From Stutzerimonas stutzeri (GTDB taxonomy: Bacteria; Pseudomonadota; Gammaproteobacteria; Pseudomonadales; Pseudomonadaceae), in NCBI GenBank assembly GCA_002339675.1, contig DDKB01000022.1, positions 1 to 64,000 of the forward strand: DNA of 64,000 nucleotides, read 5' to 3'. The translations under genes and the position numbers were made by a program. Numbering within the stretch: the stretch's first letter is position 1; each line of letters opens with the position of its first letter. Positions 16,710-24,343 of the stretch are shown piece by piece. The notes beneath the pieces are model-generated. The model was not told where the DNA came from. It worked only from the letters and a program-made list of their open reading frames with translations, and searched no databases.

Positions 16710-17657
16710 ATGACCACCGAGACTGCCCAGGACCGCGCGTTGCTGCACCTGGCCGAAGCATTGCGCGAGCGCGGCTACCACTTCATCACCCCGACTCCGC
16801 TGACCCACCAGCGGGTCAACGCGCGGATGGAAAACGCGTTGGCCAAGGACCTCACCGGGGTCTTCGGCTGGAGTCGCCCGTTCCAGCATGAACTGCTGCC
16901 ACCGTCGTTGTTCAGCCTGATGGACCAGGCCGGTGTGCTCGCCCCCTGCGACACCCGCTGGCGCAGCCGGGTGCGGCTGTCGAGCCTCGACGGCCAGCTG
17001 TTCGTGCATTCGGCGTTTCCCACCGATGCGCCGGATGCGGTGTTCTTCGGCCCGGACACCTACCGCTTCGCCAATGCAATCCAGGCGCACCTCAATCACC
17101 ACCCGGGCAGCATCGAGCGCGCCGTTGACATCGGCTGCGGGTCCGGCGCCGGCGCCATCCTCACCGCCCTGGCGCGGCCACATGCCGAGGTCGTCGCCGT
17201 CGACATCAACCCCTCGGCCCTGCGCCTGACGCGCATCAACGCCGCGCTGGCCGGCGCCGACAACCTGCAGGCGCGCCACAGCGACCTGCTGAGCGACGTC
17301 GACGGCGAGTTCGACCTGATCCTGGCCAACCCGCCCTACCTGATCGACCCGCGTGAGCGAGCCTATCGCCACGGCGGCGGGCCGCTGGGGGCCGGGTTGT
17401 CGTTGGCGATCTTCGACAGCGCCCTGCAGCGTCTGGCGCCGTGCGGCACCCTGCTGCTGTATACCGGTGTGGCGATGCAGGGCAATGAGGACCCGTTCCG
17501 TCGCGAGATCGTCCAGCGCCTGGAAGGCACGGACCTGCAGTGGACCTATCGCGAGGTCGATCCCGACGTGTTCGGCGAGGAGCTGCTCGAAGCGGCCTAC
17601 ACCGGCTGCGACCGGATCGCCGCGGTGGTGCTGGAAGTGACGCGCCCGGCGGGCTGA
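16710..17657 (+). CDS. Class I SAM-dependent methyltransferase (PrmC/HemK-like, NPPY motif)
   Basis: A 315-residue methyltransferase. After an N-terminal helical region of about 130 residues comes the SAM-binding motif VDIGCGSGAGA (139-149), then motif II with VVAVDINPSALRLTRINA, and NPPYLIDP with NPPY at 207-210. NPPY marks enzymes that methylate planar amide or amino nitrogens, such as glutamine in release factors or adenine. Absence of other PrmC features and the neighbouring iron enzyme suggest a different, perhaps small-molecule or protein, target. The end LLEAAYTGCDRIAAVVLEV is normal for the class. Probable two-gene operon. Confidence 0.82.
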   Translation: MTTETAQDRALLHLAEALRERGYHFITPTPLTHQRVNARMENALAKDLTGVFGWSRPFQHELLPPSLFSLMDQAGVLAPCDTRWRSRVRLSSLDGQLFVHSAFPTDAPDAVFFGPDTYRFANAIQAHLNHHPGSIERAVDIGCGSGAGAILTALARPHAEVVAVDINPSALRLTRINAALAGADNLQARHSDLLSDVDGEFDLILANPPYLIDPRERAYRHGGGPLGAGLSLAIFDSALQRLAPCGTLLLYTGVAMQGNEDPFRREIVQRLEGTDLQWTYREVDPDVFGEELLEAAYTGCDRIAAVVLEVTRPAG

Positions 17658-17664
17658 CGTGACC

Positions 17665-17712
17665 GCGTGGAAAACGCTTCGCGGTTTTCCACGGGGTGGC
17701 CATCCACCCTAC
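17665..17712. repeat. Intergenic hairpin repeat
   Basis: GTGGAAAAC (17665-17673) and GTTTTCCAC (17682-17690) form a perfect 9-base inverted repeat around gcttcgcg. Downstream, ggggtggccatccaccc makes a second small stem. It lies just after the methyltransferase stop. It resembles dispersed intergenic elements of P. stutzeri-type genomes; a weak terminator role is possible. Confidence 0.5.
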
Positions 17713-17821
17713 GGCCGGCCAGGCGGGTGGGTAACGCCGCAGGCTTATCCACACGCTCCGGACCTTGATAGGGGCAGCAGATCCGAAGGATGGGTAACCC
17801 ATCAATCCCGGGAGGCCACCT

Positions 17822-18754
17822 CTACACCGGCAACAGCACCAGGCACGCCGACAGGGTGAGCAACGAGCCGAGCGTCGACAGCAACACCACACGCGACACC
17901 CGCGAGGCCTCGCGCCCGTAGAATTCGGCGAGCATGTAAGGCCCGGTGCCGGTGGGCAGCGCACTGAGCAACAGCGCGGAATAGGCCCATAGCGTCGGCA
18001 GCTCGAAGACCTGAAACGCCAGGAACCAGGTGATCAGCGGCTGGACCACCAGTTTCAGCGTGACCAGCGGCCATACGCCGCTGACCTTGCCGCCCGGTTG
18101 CGGCTGGGCGAGGAACAGCCCCAGCGATACCAGCGCACAAGGCGCCGCCGCCGCGCCCAGCAGCTTCAGCAACGTCGCCACTGGCACTGGCAGCTCCATC
18201 CCGCTCGCCGCCCACAACCCACCCAGCATCGGCGCCACCACCAGCGGGTTGCGCAGCAGCGCGACACAGACCTTGCGCAGCGTCCGGCTGAAGCCCTGGC
18301 CGGCGTGCAACCCGGTCTCGACACAGGCCAGCGCAATGGCGAACAGCACGCAGACCACGATGATCGAAGCCACCATCGCCGGCTGCAGCGCCTCGTCACC
18401 CAGCACCAGCATGCACAGCGGAATGCCGATATAGCCGGTGTTGGCATAGGACGCGCCAAGTGCATCGAGGCTGGCATCGGCCAGCGGCTGCCGCTGCAGC
18501 AGGCGATAGACCAGGGTGAAGCCGAACACCCCAAGACAGCCCACCGAAAACGCCGTGATAAAGCCCGGCTGCCAGAGTTGCGCCCAGGTGGAATTGGCAA
18601 CGACGCTGAACAGCAGTGCCGGCAGACCCAGCCAGACCACGAAGCGGTTGAGCTCGGAGGCCCCCGTCGGGCCCATACGGCCGGTGCGGCGGCACAGGTA
18701 TCCCAGGAAAATCAGGGCGAAGACAGGAAGGACGACGTTGACGACGGCGGACAT
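17822..18754 (-). CDS. AEC-family permease (auxin efflux carrier type)
   Basis: A 310-residue inner membrane protein with about ten hydrophobic helices, in the bile/arsenite/riboflavin-like fold of the AEC family. It starts MSAVVNVVLPVFALIFLGYL, has the helix-breaking GYIGIPLCMLVLGDEA in the first half, and ends SRVVLLSTLGSLLTLSACLV. Bacterial members export or import organic acids such as malate; the substrate here is unknown. It converges on the methyltransferase gene, and the 1.3-kb repeat island lies upstream. Length is normal for the family. Confidence 0.85.
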   Translation of the reverse strand: MSAVVNVVLPVFALIFLGYLCRRTGRMGPTGASELNRFVVWLGLPALLFSVVANSTWAQLWQPGFITAFSVGCLGVFGFTLVYRLLQRQPLADASLDALGASYANTGYIGIPLCMLVLGDEALQPAMVASIIVVCVLFAIALACVETGLHAGQGFSRTLRKVCVALLRNPLVVAPMLGGLWAASGMELPVPVATLLKLLGAAAAPCALVSLGLFLAQPQPGGKVSGVWPLVTLKLVVQPLITWFLAFQVFELPTLWAYSALLLSALPTGTGPYMLAEFYGREASRVSRVVLLSTLGSLLTLSACLVLLPV

Positions 18755-18896
18755 GGATTCTCATCGGGTGGGCCGCCAAGGGTGGCGGTACGGGGCGGGC
18801 TGCAGACCTTAGCAAAAAATGGCCTATCGCATTGTTCGGGGAGGGTCGCTTTTTCGGTCGCTAAAACCTAAGCAAAGACGGCTGCGCCTGCATATT

Positions 18897-19300
18897 GCGC
18901 TGTCGTAGGAGCGGCCTTGGTCACGAAGCTCTTGGGCTTGGACCACCGAGCCTAGGGCCTAATGGCGGAGCTGGCTGGGCCATTGGTTTTGCCCTGCCGG
19001 GCGACTGGCCCATCTCAATGCCGGGCGGCCGGCTTCTGGAAGACGGGCTGCGAGTCTTGCTCGAGCGCATGCGCTGTCGTGGGAGCGGCCTTGGCCGCGA
19101 AGCTTTTGGGCTTTGACTTCCGAGCCTAGGGCCTATGGCGGAGATGTCTGGTTTTGGTGAGCACGATGTCTTGCTCGCGCACTTTGCGCTGTTGTGGGAG
19201 CGGTCTTGACCGCGAAGGTTCTGGAGTTTGACTTCCGAGCCTAGGGCCCGATGGCGGAGCTGGCTGGGGCATTGGTTTCGCCCTGCTGGGCGAGTCCCTT
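18897..19300. repeat. Three tandem REP-containing units
   Basis: Units start at 18897, 19071 and 19186. Each begins gcgctgt(c/t)gt(a/g)ggagcgg(c/t)cttg..c.cgaag, a Pseudomonas REP arm, and continues through a shared ttccgagcctagggcc and atggcggag. Unit spacing differs (174 and 115 bases), so they look like separate insertions or decayed duplications. Unit 3 runs into the long inverted repeat. I see no credible gene here. Confidence 0.75.
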
Positions 19301-19560
19301 TTGGCAATTGCCCGGATGGCCGGCCCCGCCAAAAGTAACCAAAAGGTCTTGCCCCGCCATCCGGCCCCGGCTGCGCCGGGGTTCGTTCGCTCCATCGCCG
19401 CTCCGAGGGTCGCCGTACAAGGGCCATCCATGGCCCTATACGGCTCTCGCCGCATCCATGCGGCTCGCCCCTCTACGCAGCGACTCCACTCACCCTCCTG
19501 ATGGGGCGTTTCGCGTTGTCTGGTGGTTTGTGCAAAAGAAAAACAGAGCCAAAGAGCCAA
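19186..19560. repeat. Long inverted repeat, left arm
   Basis: This arm matches the reverse complement of the right arm at about 19630-20015 at roughly three bases in four. Order in both is REP, gagcctaggg, cattggtttcgccctgctgggcga, an A-rich aaagtaa.caaaa stretch, ctccgagggtcgccg..caagggccatccatgg and catccatgc. A 43-codon gapless block (19398-19526) reads GHPWPYTALAASM in one frame. It ends in an A-rich tail. Confidence 0.7.
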
Positions 19561-19629
19561 AGAGCCAAACAAAAAAGTCTCGTAGAGCGCTCAGAGCGCG
19601 TGAGTACAAGCCGTCAGGCGCAGCGAAGG

Positions 19630-20015
19630 ACATCGTGCATCCTACCTTTTGCTTCTCTTATTAAGCGCACGGCCCGGCAGACGACACCGAACGCCCCGTC
19701 AGAAGGCCGAATGGAATCGCTGCGCAGAGGGGTGAGCGGCATGGATGCCGCGAAAGCCGTGAAGGGCCATGGATGGCCCTTGCGCGGCGACCCTCGGAGC
19801 AGCGATGGAATGAGGGAAGTCGAGCGCAGCGAGACCCGTATGCAGGGGCAAGCGTTTTTGCTTACTTTTTTCGCGTTTGAAAAAAGTGAGTCGCCCAGCA
19901 GGGCGAAACCAATGCCTCGGCCGACTCCGCCAATAGACCCTAGGCTCGGAAGCCCAAAGCCCAAAAGCTTCGCTGCCAAGGCCGCTCCCACCAACCGACT
20001 GCCAAAAGAAACTCA
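19630..20015. repeat. Long inverted repeat, right arm
   Basis: The reverse-complement partner of the left arm, also starting with a REP arm (at about 19985-20010 on the minus strand) and containing the matching gapless block at 19674-19802, which reads GHPWPFTAFAASM. The two arms are separated by about 70 bases. Together with the tandem REP units they explain nearly all of the 1.36-kb gap between the AEC permease and the next gene. The remaining 100 bases before that gene show nothing recognisable. Confidence 0.7.
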
Positions 20016-20115
20016 CCCAACAGGGCGATACCAAGCCCTCAACCAACTCGGTAATCACTTACCGCGCAAAACCACCCCGCGCGAAGCGTCCCGTCGGTGG
20101 CAGCCCGAATGCCCC

Positions 20116-20640
20116 CTAGTGCAACATCGTCGAGGGACTGTACCCATTCGGCTCCGCCCGCGCCGCGGCGAACTCCGCCTCAACGCGCCCACGCATGGCA
20201 TCCGGCGATTGGGAAAAACCGCTGCGATCACTGTAATCCCACTCGACAACGGGCTCGCTTTCGCTGGCCAGACCGCGCGCACAGGACACATCCAGCGCCG
20301 TGATCCCTGCCACCGCCCCCGCAGCAATGGCCGCGTTGACCTGCTCGGTGCCGTTCTCGATGCTCAGGCCAAGGCCAACCAGGTCCAACGCGTCGCCGCC
20401 AATGCGGCCGTAGATCCAGGGCTTGGGATCGTCACTCATCAATAGCCCGACGCCAGTGGCGATTTCTCGCGCGCCACAGGCGCGGATCAGCCCCTCATTG
20501 CCGCGCACGCCGAGAAAGCGCGCCAGCTTGCCGGGCACCAGCACCTCGGCCAGCCCCAGGCCGATGCTGAACCAGCCCAGCCCGCGGGCCAGGGTGCGGG
20601 CGGAATGGTTGGGGCGGGTAACGCGATGTGGAACGCTCAT
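20116..20640 (-). CDS. Small membrane-associated protein, function unknown
   Basis: A 174-residue protein with a strong ribosome site (ggaggagatagtt before ATG 20640). The first two-thirds contains moderately hydrophobic, Gly-rich segments (ARGLGWFSIGLGLAEVLVPG, REIATGVGLLM, ALDLVGLGLSIENG, AAIAAGAVAGITALDV) that could form three or four membrane helices. The tail is polar (YSDRSGFSQSPDAMRGR). Similar proteins in pseudomonads are sometimes labelled cyclase/dehydrase-associated, without function. It lies upstream of the alcohol dehydrogenase gene? No: it lies downstream of it on the same strand after 69 bases, so co-transcription is likely. Confidence 0.7.
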   Translation of the reverse strand: MSVPHRVTRPNHSARTLARGLGWFSIGLGLAEVLVPGKLARFLGVRGNEGLIRACGAREIATGVGLLMSDDPKPWIYGRIGGDALDLVGLGLSIENGTEQVNAAIAAGAVAGITALDVSCARGLASESEPVVEWDYSDRSGFSQSPDAMRGRVEAEFAAARAEPNGYSPSTMLH

Positions 20641-20709
20641 AACTATCTCCTCCGTCAGGGCTCATGGCTGCATGGCGGCCCCGGATCAGGGCACTGCCAG
20701 CACTGCCCT

Positions 20710-21882
20710 TTAAGGTTTGAGAACGACCTTGATGCAGCCGTCATGCTTGTCGCGGAAGGTCTTGTACATTTCCGGACCCTGCTCGAGGCTTACGCTGTGG
20801 GTGATGACGAAGCTGGGGTCGATCTGCCCCTCCTGGATGCGCTTGAGCAGGTCGTCGGTCCAGCGATTGACGTGGGTCTGACCCATGCGGAAGGTCAGCG
20901 CCTTGTTCATCGCCGCGCCGAACGGGATCTTGTCGATCAGGCCGCCATAGACGCCTGGAATCGAAATGATGCCACCCGGCCGACAGACGTAGATCATCTC
21001 GCGCAGCACGTGCGGGCGGTCGGTTTCCATCATCAGCGCCTGCTTGGCGCGGTCGTACATGGAATCCACCGAGCGCGCCGCATGCGCCTCCATGCCCACC
21101 GAGTCGATGCACTTCTCCGGGCCCTTGCCGCGGGTCAGTTCCTTGAGCCGCTCGAGCACGCTTTCTTCATCAAAGTTGATGGTGATGGCGCCGCCGGCGC
21201 GGGCCATGGACAGGCGCTCGGGCACATGATCGATGCAAATGACCTGCTCAGCACCCATCATCAGCGCGCTGCGGATGGCGAACTGGCCAACCGGACCCGC
21301 GCCCCAGACGGCCACGGTGTCGGTGGGCTGGATGTCGCACTGCGCCGCGGCCTGCCAGCCGGTGGGCAGGATGTCGCCAAGGAACAGCACCTGCTCGTCG
21401 GTCATGCCGTCGGGAATCACCACTGGGCCGACGTCGGCATAGGGGACGCGAACGAATTCGGCCTGCCCACCGGCATAGCCGCCGGTGAGGTGGGTATAGC
21501 CATAGAGCCCGGCCGTGGTGTGGCCGAAGACCTTGTCGGCGACGTCCTTGTTGCGATTGGTCCGCTCGCAGACCGAGAAATTGCCGCGCCGGCACTGGTC
21601 ACACTCACCGCAGACAATGGTGAAGGGCACCACCACGCGGTCGCCGACCTTGAGCTTCTTGTTCGCCGAGCCGACCTCCATCACCTCGCCCATGAACTCA
21701 TGGCCCATGATGTCGCCGTGCTGCATGCCAGGCATGAACCCGTCGTACAGGTGCAGGTCGGAGCCACAGATGGCGCAGGACGACACCTTGATGATGGCGT
21801 CACGGGGATCTTCGATCGACGGATCGGGGACGTGGTTGTCGCAGCGGATGTCGTGCTTGCCGTGCCAGCGAAGGGCTCTCAT
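20710..21882 (-). CDS. Zinc-dependent alcohol dehydrogenase, formaldehyde-dehydrogenase-like
   Basis: A 390-residue medium-chain dehydrogenase. The catalytic zinc site is visible as Cys in CAICGSDLHLYDG and HE in MGHEFMGEV. A structural zinc loop of four cysteines follows (CGECDQCRRGNFSVC). The NAD site is VWGAGPVGQFAIRSA. A long insertion and the ending EQGPEMYKTFRDKHDGCIKVVLKP place it near glutathione-independent formaldehyde dehydrogenase-like enzymes common in stress-related loci. The true substrate is unknown. The ribosome site is a weak caggag before ATG 21882. The small membrane protein gene follows on the same strand. Confidence 0.87.
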   Translation of the reverse strand: MRALRWHGKHDIRCDNHVPDPSIEDPRDAIIKVSSCAICGSDLHLYDGFMPGMQHGDIMGHEFMGEVMEVGSANKKLKVGDRVVVPFTIVCGECDQCRRGNFSVCERTNRNKDVADKVFGHTTAGLYGYTHLTGGYAGGQAEFVRVPYADVGPVVIPDGMTDEQVLFLGDILPTGWQAAAQCDIQPTDTVAVWGAGPVGQFAIRSALMMGAEQVICIDHVPERLSMARAGGAITINFDEESVLERLKELTRGKGPEKCIDSVGMEAHAARSVDSMYDRAKQALMMETDRPHVLREMIYVCRPGGIISIPGVYGGLIDKIPFGAAMNKALTFRMGQTHVNRWTDDLLKRIQEGQIDPSFVITHSVSLEQGPEMYKTFRDKHDGCIKVVLKP

Positions 21883-22188
21883 GGAAAAATCTCCTGGTTC
21901 GGTGTTCGGAAACGCCGCCGTGGTGGTTCTTCCTGATGATTTCGCCGCGCTGCGGCAGCTGCTCCTGACCCGACTGCTGCCGTGCGGCAGGGTATATGGC
22001 GTGCGTGCTATCAGATTTTTAGTGTGCGCGGTGGCGGCAGAGTTGCGAGACAGGCTGCCTCGACGGCGAAATCACCGACGGGCTGTCATGCGTCGGCAGG
22101 CGCCAACGAGGCCGCACGGGAGCCGTTCGCCCATGGTCACGTCGCTCCGCCGGCTTGCACGCACCGCCTGGCCACACGCTGTCGCCGG

Positions 22189-22301
22189 CTGTTTCGCGGC
22201 AAAGCTCGCTCCCAAAAACGGTGTGCTGATCAGGCGGCAACCGTTACCGGCGCCGTAAGACCGCTCGCGACCCACCTGTAGGAGCACGCGCTGCATGCGA
22301 C
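22189..22301. repeat. REP elements in a 512-base gap
   Basis: Two REP-type sequences, gtttcgcggcaaagctcgctccc (22189-22211) and ctgtaggagcacgcgctgcatgcgacc (22275-22301), lie in the gap between the alcohol dehydrogenase and the epimerase-like gene. Short frames here have no ribosome sites or family resemblance. The part nearest 21883 should hold the dehydrogenase promoter, but no clear -35/-10 pair stands out. Confidence 0.65.
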
Positions 22302-22394
22302 CCCGCGCGCTAAGGCCGAGGTGGTGCGCCGCGTCCAGGTCGCTCGCTCGCGAACCGGCGGGTCGTTGAGTCAGATCATCCGCGACGCGGCGTC

Positions 22395-23255
22395 TCAGCC
22401 CTTGCCAGGGCGCACACAGGCGTAGCCGTTGCGATAGCTCGGATATTGCGGCACCCAGCCGAGGGCGCGCGCGCGGGCGTTGCGGCAGCGTTTGCTGCCG
22501 GCGCGGCGGGTCATGCTCTGCTCGGCCCACTGGGTCACGCCGAGGCGTTCGCGCAGGAAGTCGATCACCTCGTGCAGCGGCGCCGGGTCGTCGTCGACGC
22601 CCAGGTAGCAGTCTTCCAGATCGCCACCGGCGTGATCGGTCTGCAACAGGCAGGCAAGCAGCGCGGCGGCGTCGTCGCGATGGATGCGGTTGCTGTATTG
22701 CGGCGGCTCGCGGTCGACGCGCAGGCCGGCGCGCACCTGATTCTGCATCCACGGCCGGGCCGGGTCGTAGAGCCCGGCCATGCGCACCCGGGTGGCCGGA
22801 ATGCCGCTGTCCAGCGCCAGCTGCTCGGCCTCGAGCATCACCCGGCCGGTGTAGCCGGTGGGCGCGGTCGGCGAAGTCTCATCGATCCAACCACCGTCGT
22901 TCTGCGCATAGACGCCCGTGCTGGATACGAAGAACAGCCGCTTGGGCTGCTGGCCACGCTGTTCGAGCCAGCCGAGCACGTTGCGCAGGCCATCGATATA
23001 GGCCGACCGGTAGCCGGGCTCGTCATGCTGGCTCGCCGAGGCGGCGTAGACCAGGTAGTCCAGCTTGCCATTGGGCCAGCTACGCGGCAGCTCCGCAGCC
23101 GACAAGTCGCCCTTGACCGGCAGGATGGGTACCGGCAGATCCGCTGCCTGGCGACGCAGGCCATAGACCGTCCAACCCGCCCGGCTGAGCTGCAATCCGA
23201 GACGAATACCCACATCGCCGCAGCCGGCGATCATTACCGAAGGTCGAGTTGCCAT
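22395..23255 (-). CDS. NAD(P)-binding epimerase-like protein (YeeZ type)
   Basis: A 286-residue extended short-chain-dehydrogenase fold. The N-terminal nucleotide loop is VMIAGCGDVGIRLGLQL, a GxGxxG variant, and the active-site region reads FFVSSTGVYAQNDGGWIDE. The expected catalytic Tyr is replaced or displaced, as in the YeeZ/YbjT-like members whose reaction is unknown. The C-terminus has IHRDDAAALLACLL, typical of the family, then a Lys/Arg-rich end (MTRRAGSKRCRNARARALG). It is divergent from oxyR across 163 bases. Confidence 0.82.
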   Translation of the reverse strand: MATRPSVMIAGCGDVGIRLGLQLSRAGWTVYGLRRQAADLPVPILPVKGDLSAAELPRSWPNGKLDYLVYAASASQHDEPGYRSAYIDGLRNVLGWLEQRGQQPKRLFFVSSTGVYAQNDGGWIDETSPTAPTGYTGRVMLEAEQLALDSGIPATRVRMAGLYDPARPWMQNQVRAGLRVDREPPQYSNRIHRDDAAALLACLLQTDHAGGDLEDCYLGVDDDPAPLHEVIDFLRERLGVTQWAEQSMTRRAGSKRCRNARARALGWVPQYPSYRNGYACVRPGKG

Positions 23256-23418
23256 GGCGGTTGCTCCATAACCGTGCGGGCCACCGATCGGCCCACGTGG
23301 ATCAAGTGTAACGCTGCCGCGAATTGGCCGCCGATCAGCTTTGAAGGAACGGCCGGCGGCCAGTTGGTTCGAACACGAGCAAAGGCTATGCTAGCCGGCA
23401 CTCTGATGGAATAACGCT

Positions 23419-24339
23419 ATGACACTGACCGAACTGCGCTACATCGTCACGCTCGCCCAGGAATCGCATTTCGGCCGCGCGGCCGAACGTTGCCACGTCA
23501 GCCAGCCGACCCTGTCGGTGGGCGTGAAGAAGCTCGAAGACGAGCTTGGCGTGTTGATCTTCGAGCGGACCAAGAGCGCGGTGCGCCTGACACCGGTCGG
23601 CGAAGGCATTGTCACCCAGGCGCAGAAGGTCCTCGAGCAGGCGCAGAGCATCCGCGAGCTGGCCCAGGCCGGCAAGAATCAGCTGGCCGCGCCGCTGAAG
23701 GTCGGCGCCATCTACACCGTCGGCCCCTACATGTTCCCGCACCTGATCCCGCAGCTGCACCGCGTGGCGCCGGACATGCCGCTGTATATCGAGGAAAACT
23801 TCACCCATATCCTGCGCGACAAGCTGCGCACCGGCGAGCTGGACGCGATCATCATCGCGCTGCCGTTCCAGGAAGCCGACGTGCTGACGCTGCCACTGTA
23901 CGACGAGCCCTTCTATGTGCTGATGCCCGCCGGGCATCCGTGGACGAAGAAGGAAACCATCGACAGCGAGATGCTCAACGACAAGAGTCTGCTGCTGCTC
24001 GGCGAAGGCCATTGCTTCCGTGATCAGGTGCTCGAGGCCTGCCCGACCACCCGCAAGGGCGAGGCGCCGAGCCACACCACAGTGGAGTCCTCGTCGCTGG
24101 AAACCATTCGCCACATGGTCGCCTCGGGCCTGGGCGTATCGATCCTGCCGCTGTCGGCGGTCGATAGCCATCACTACTCGCCGGGCGTGCTGGACATCCG
24201 CCCGATGACCGCGCCGGTCCCCTTCCGCACCGTGGCCATCGCCTGGCGCGCCAGCTTCCCGCGACCGAAAGCCATCGAAGTGCTGGCCGACTCCATCCGC
24301 CTGTGCTCGGTCGCCAAACCGGCAGCGGCGAACGCCTGA
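23419..24339 (+). CDS. oxyR: Hydrogen peroxide-sensing regulator OxyR
   Basis: A 306-residue LysR-type regulator. The winged HTH opens MTLTELRYIVTLAQESHFGRA and includes HVSQPTLSVGVKKLE. The peroxidatic Cys199 (GHCFRD) and resolving Cys208 (LEAC) are at exactly the E. coli OxyR positions, so disulfide switching should be intact. It activates peroxide defence genes such as catalases and alkyl hydroperoxide reductase. The large catalase gene katE lies 31 kb to the right. recG starts 4 bases after the stop, an arrangement also found in other pseudomonads, so the two are probably co-transcribed. Confidence 0.96.
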   Translation: MTLTELRYIVTLAQESHFGRAAERCHVSQPTLSVGVKKLEDELGVLIFERTKSAVRLTPVGEGIVTQAQKVLEQAQSIRELAQAGKNQLAAPLKVGAIYTVGPYMFPHLIPQLHRVAPDMPLYIEENFTHILRDKLRTGELDAIIIALPFQEADVLTLPLYDEPFYVLMPAGHPWTKKETIDSEMLNDKSLLLLGEGHCFRDQVLEACPTTRKGEAPSHTTVESSSLETIRHMVASGLGVSILPLSAVDSHHYSPGVLDIRPMTAPVPFRTVAIAWRASFPRPKAIEVLADSIRLCSVAKPAAANA

Positions 24340-24343
24340 AGCG

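Noticed and set aside
15064..16761. A 565-codon minus-strand frame opposite the iron enzyme gene
   Set aside because: Composition is typical of a shadow frame, and the plus strand has a family-supported protein with metal ligand motifs.
19251..20058. Frames inside the inverted repeats that read GHPWPxTA
   Set aside because: No ribosome sites, several overlapping alternatives, only a mild third-position bias between the arms. Kept as a repeat finding, not as genes.
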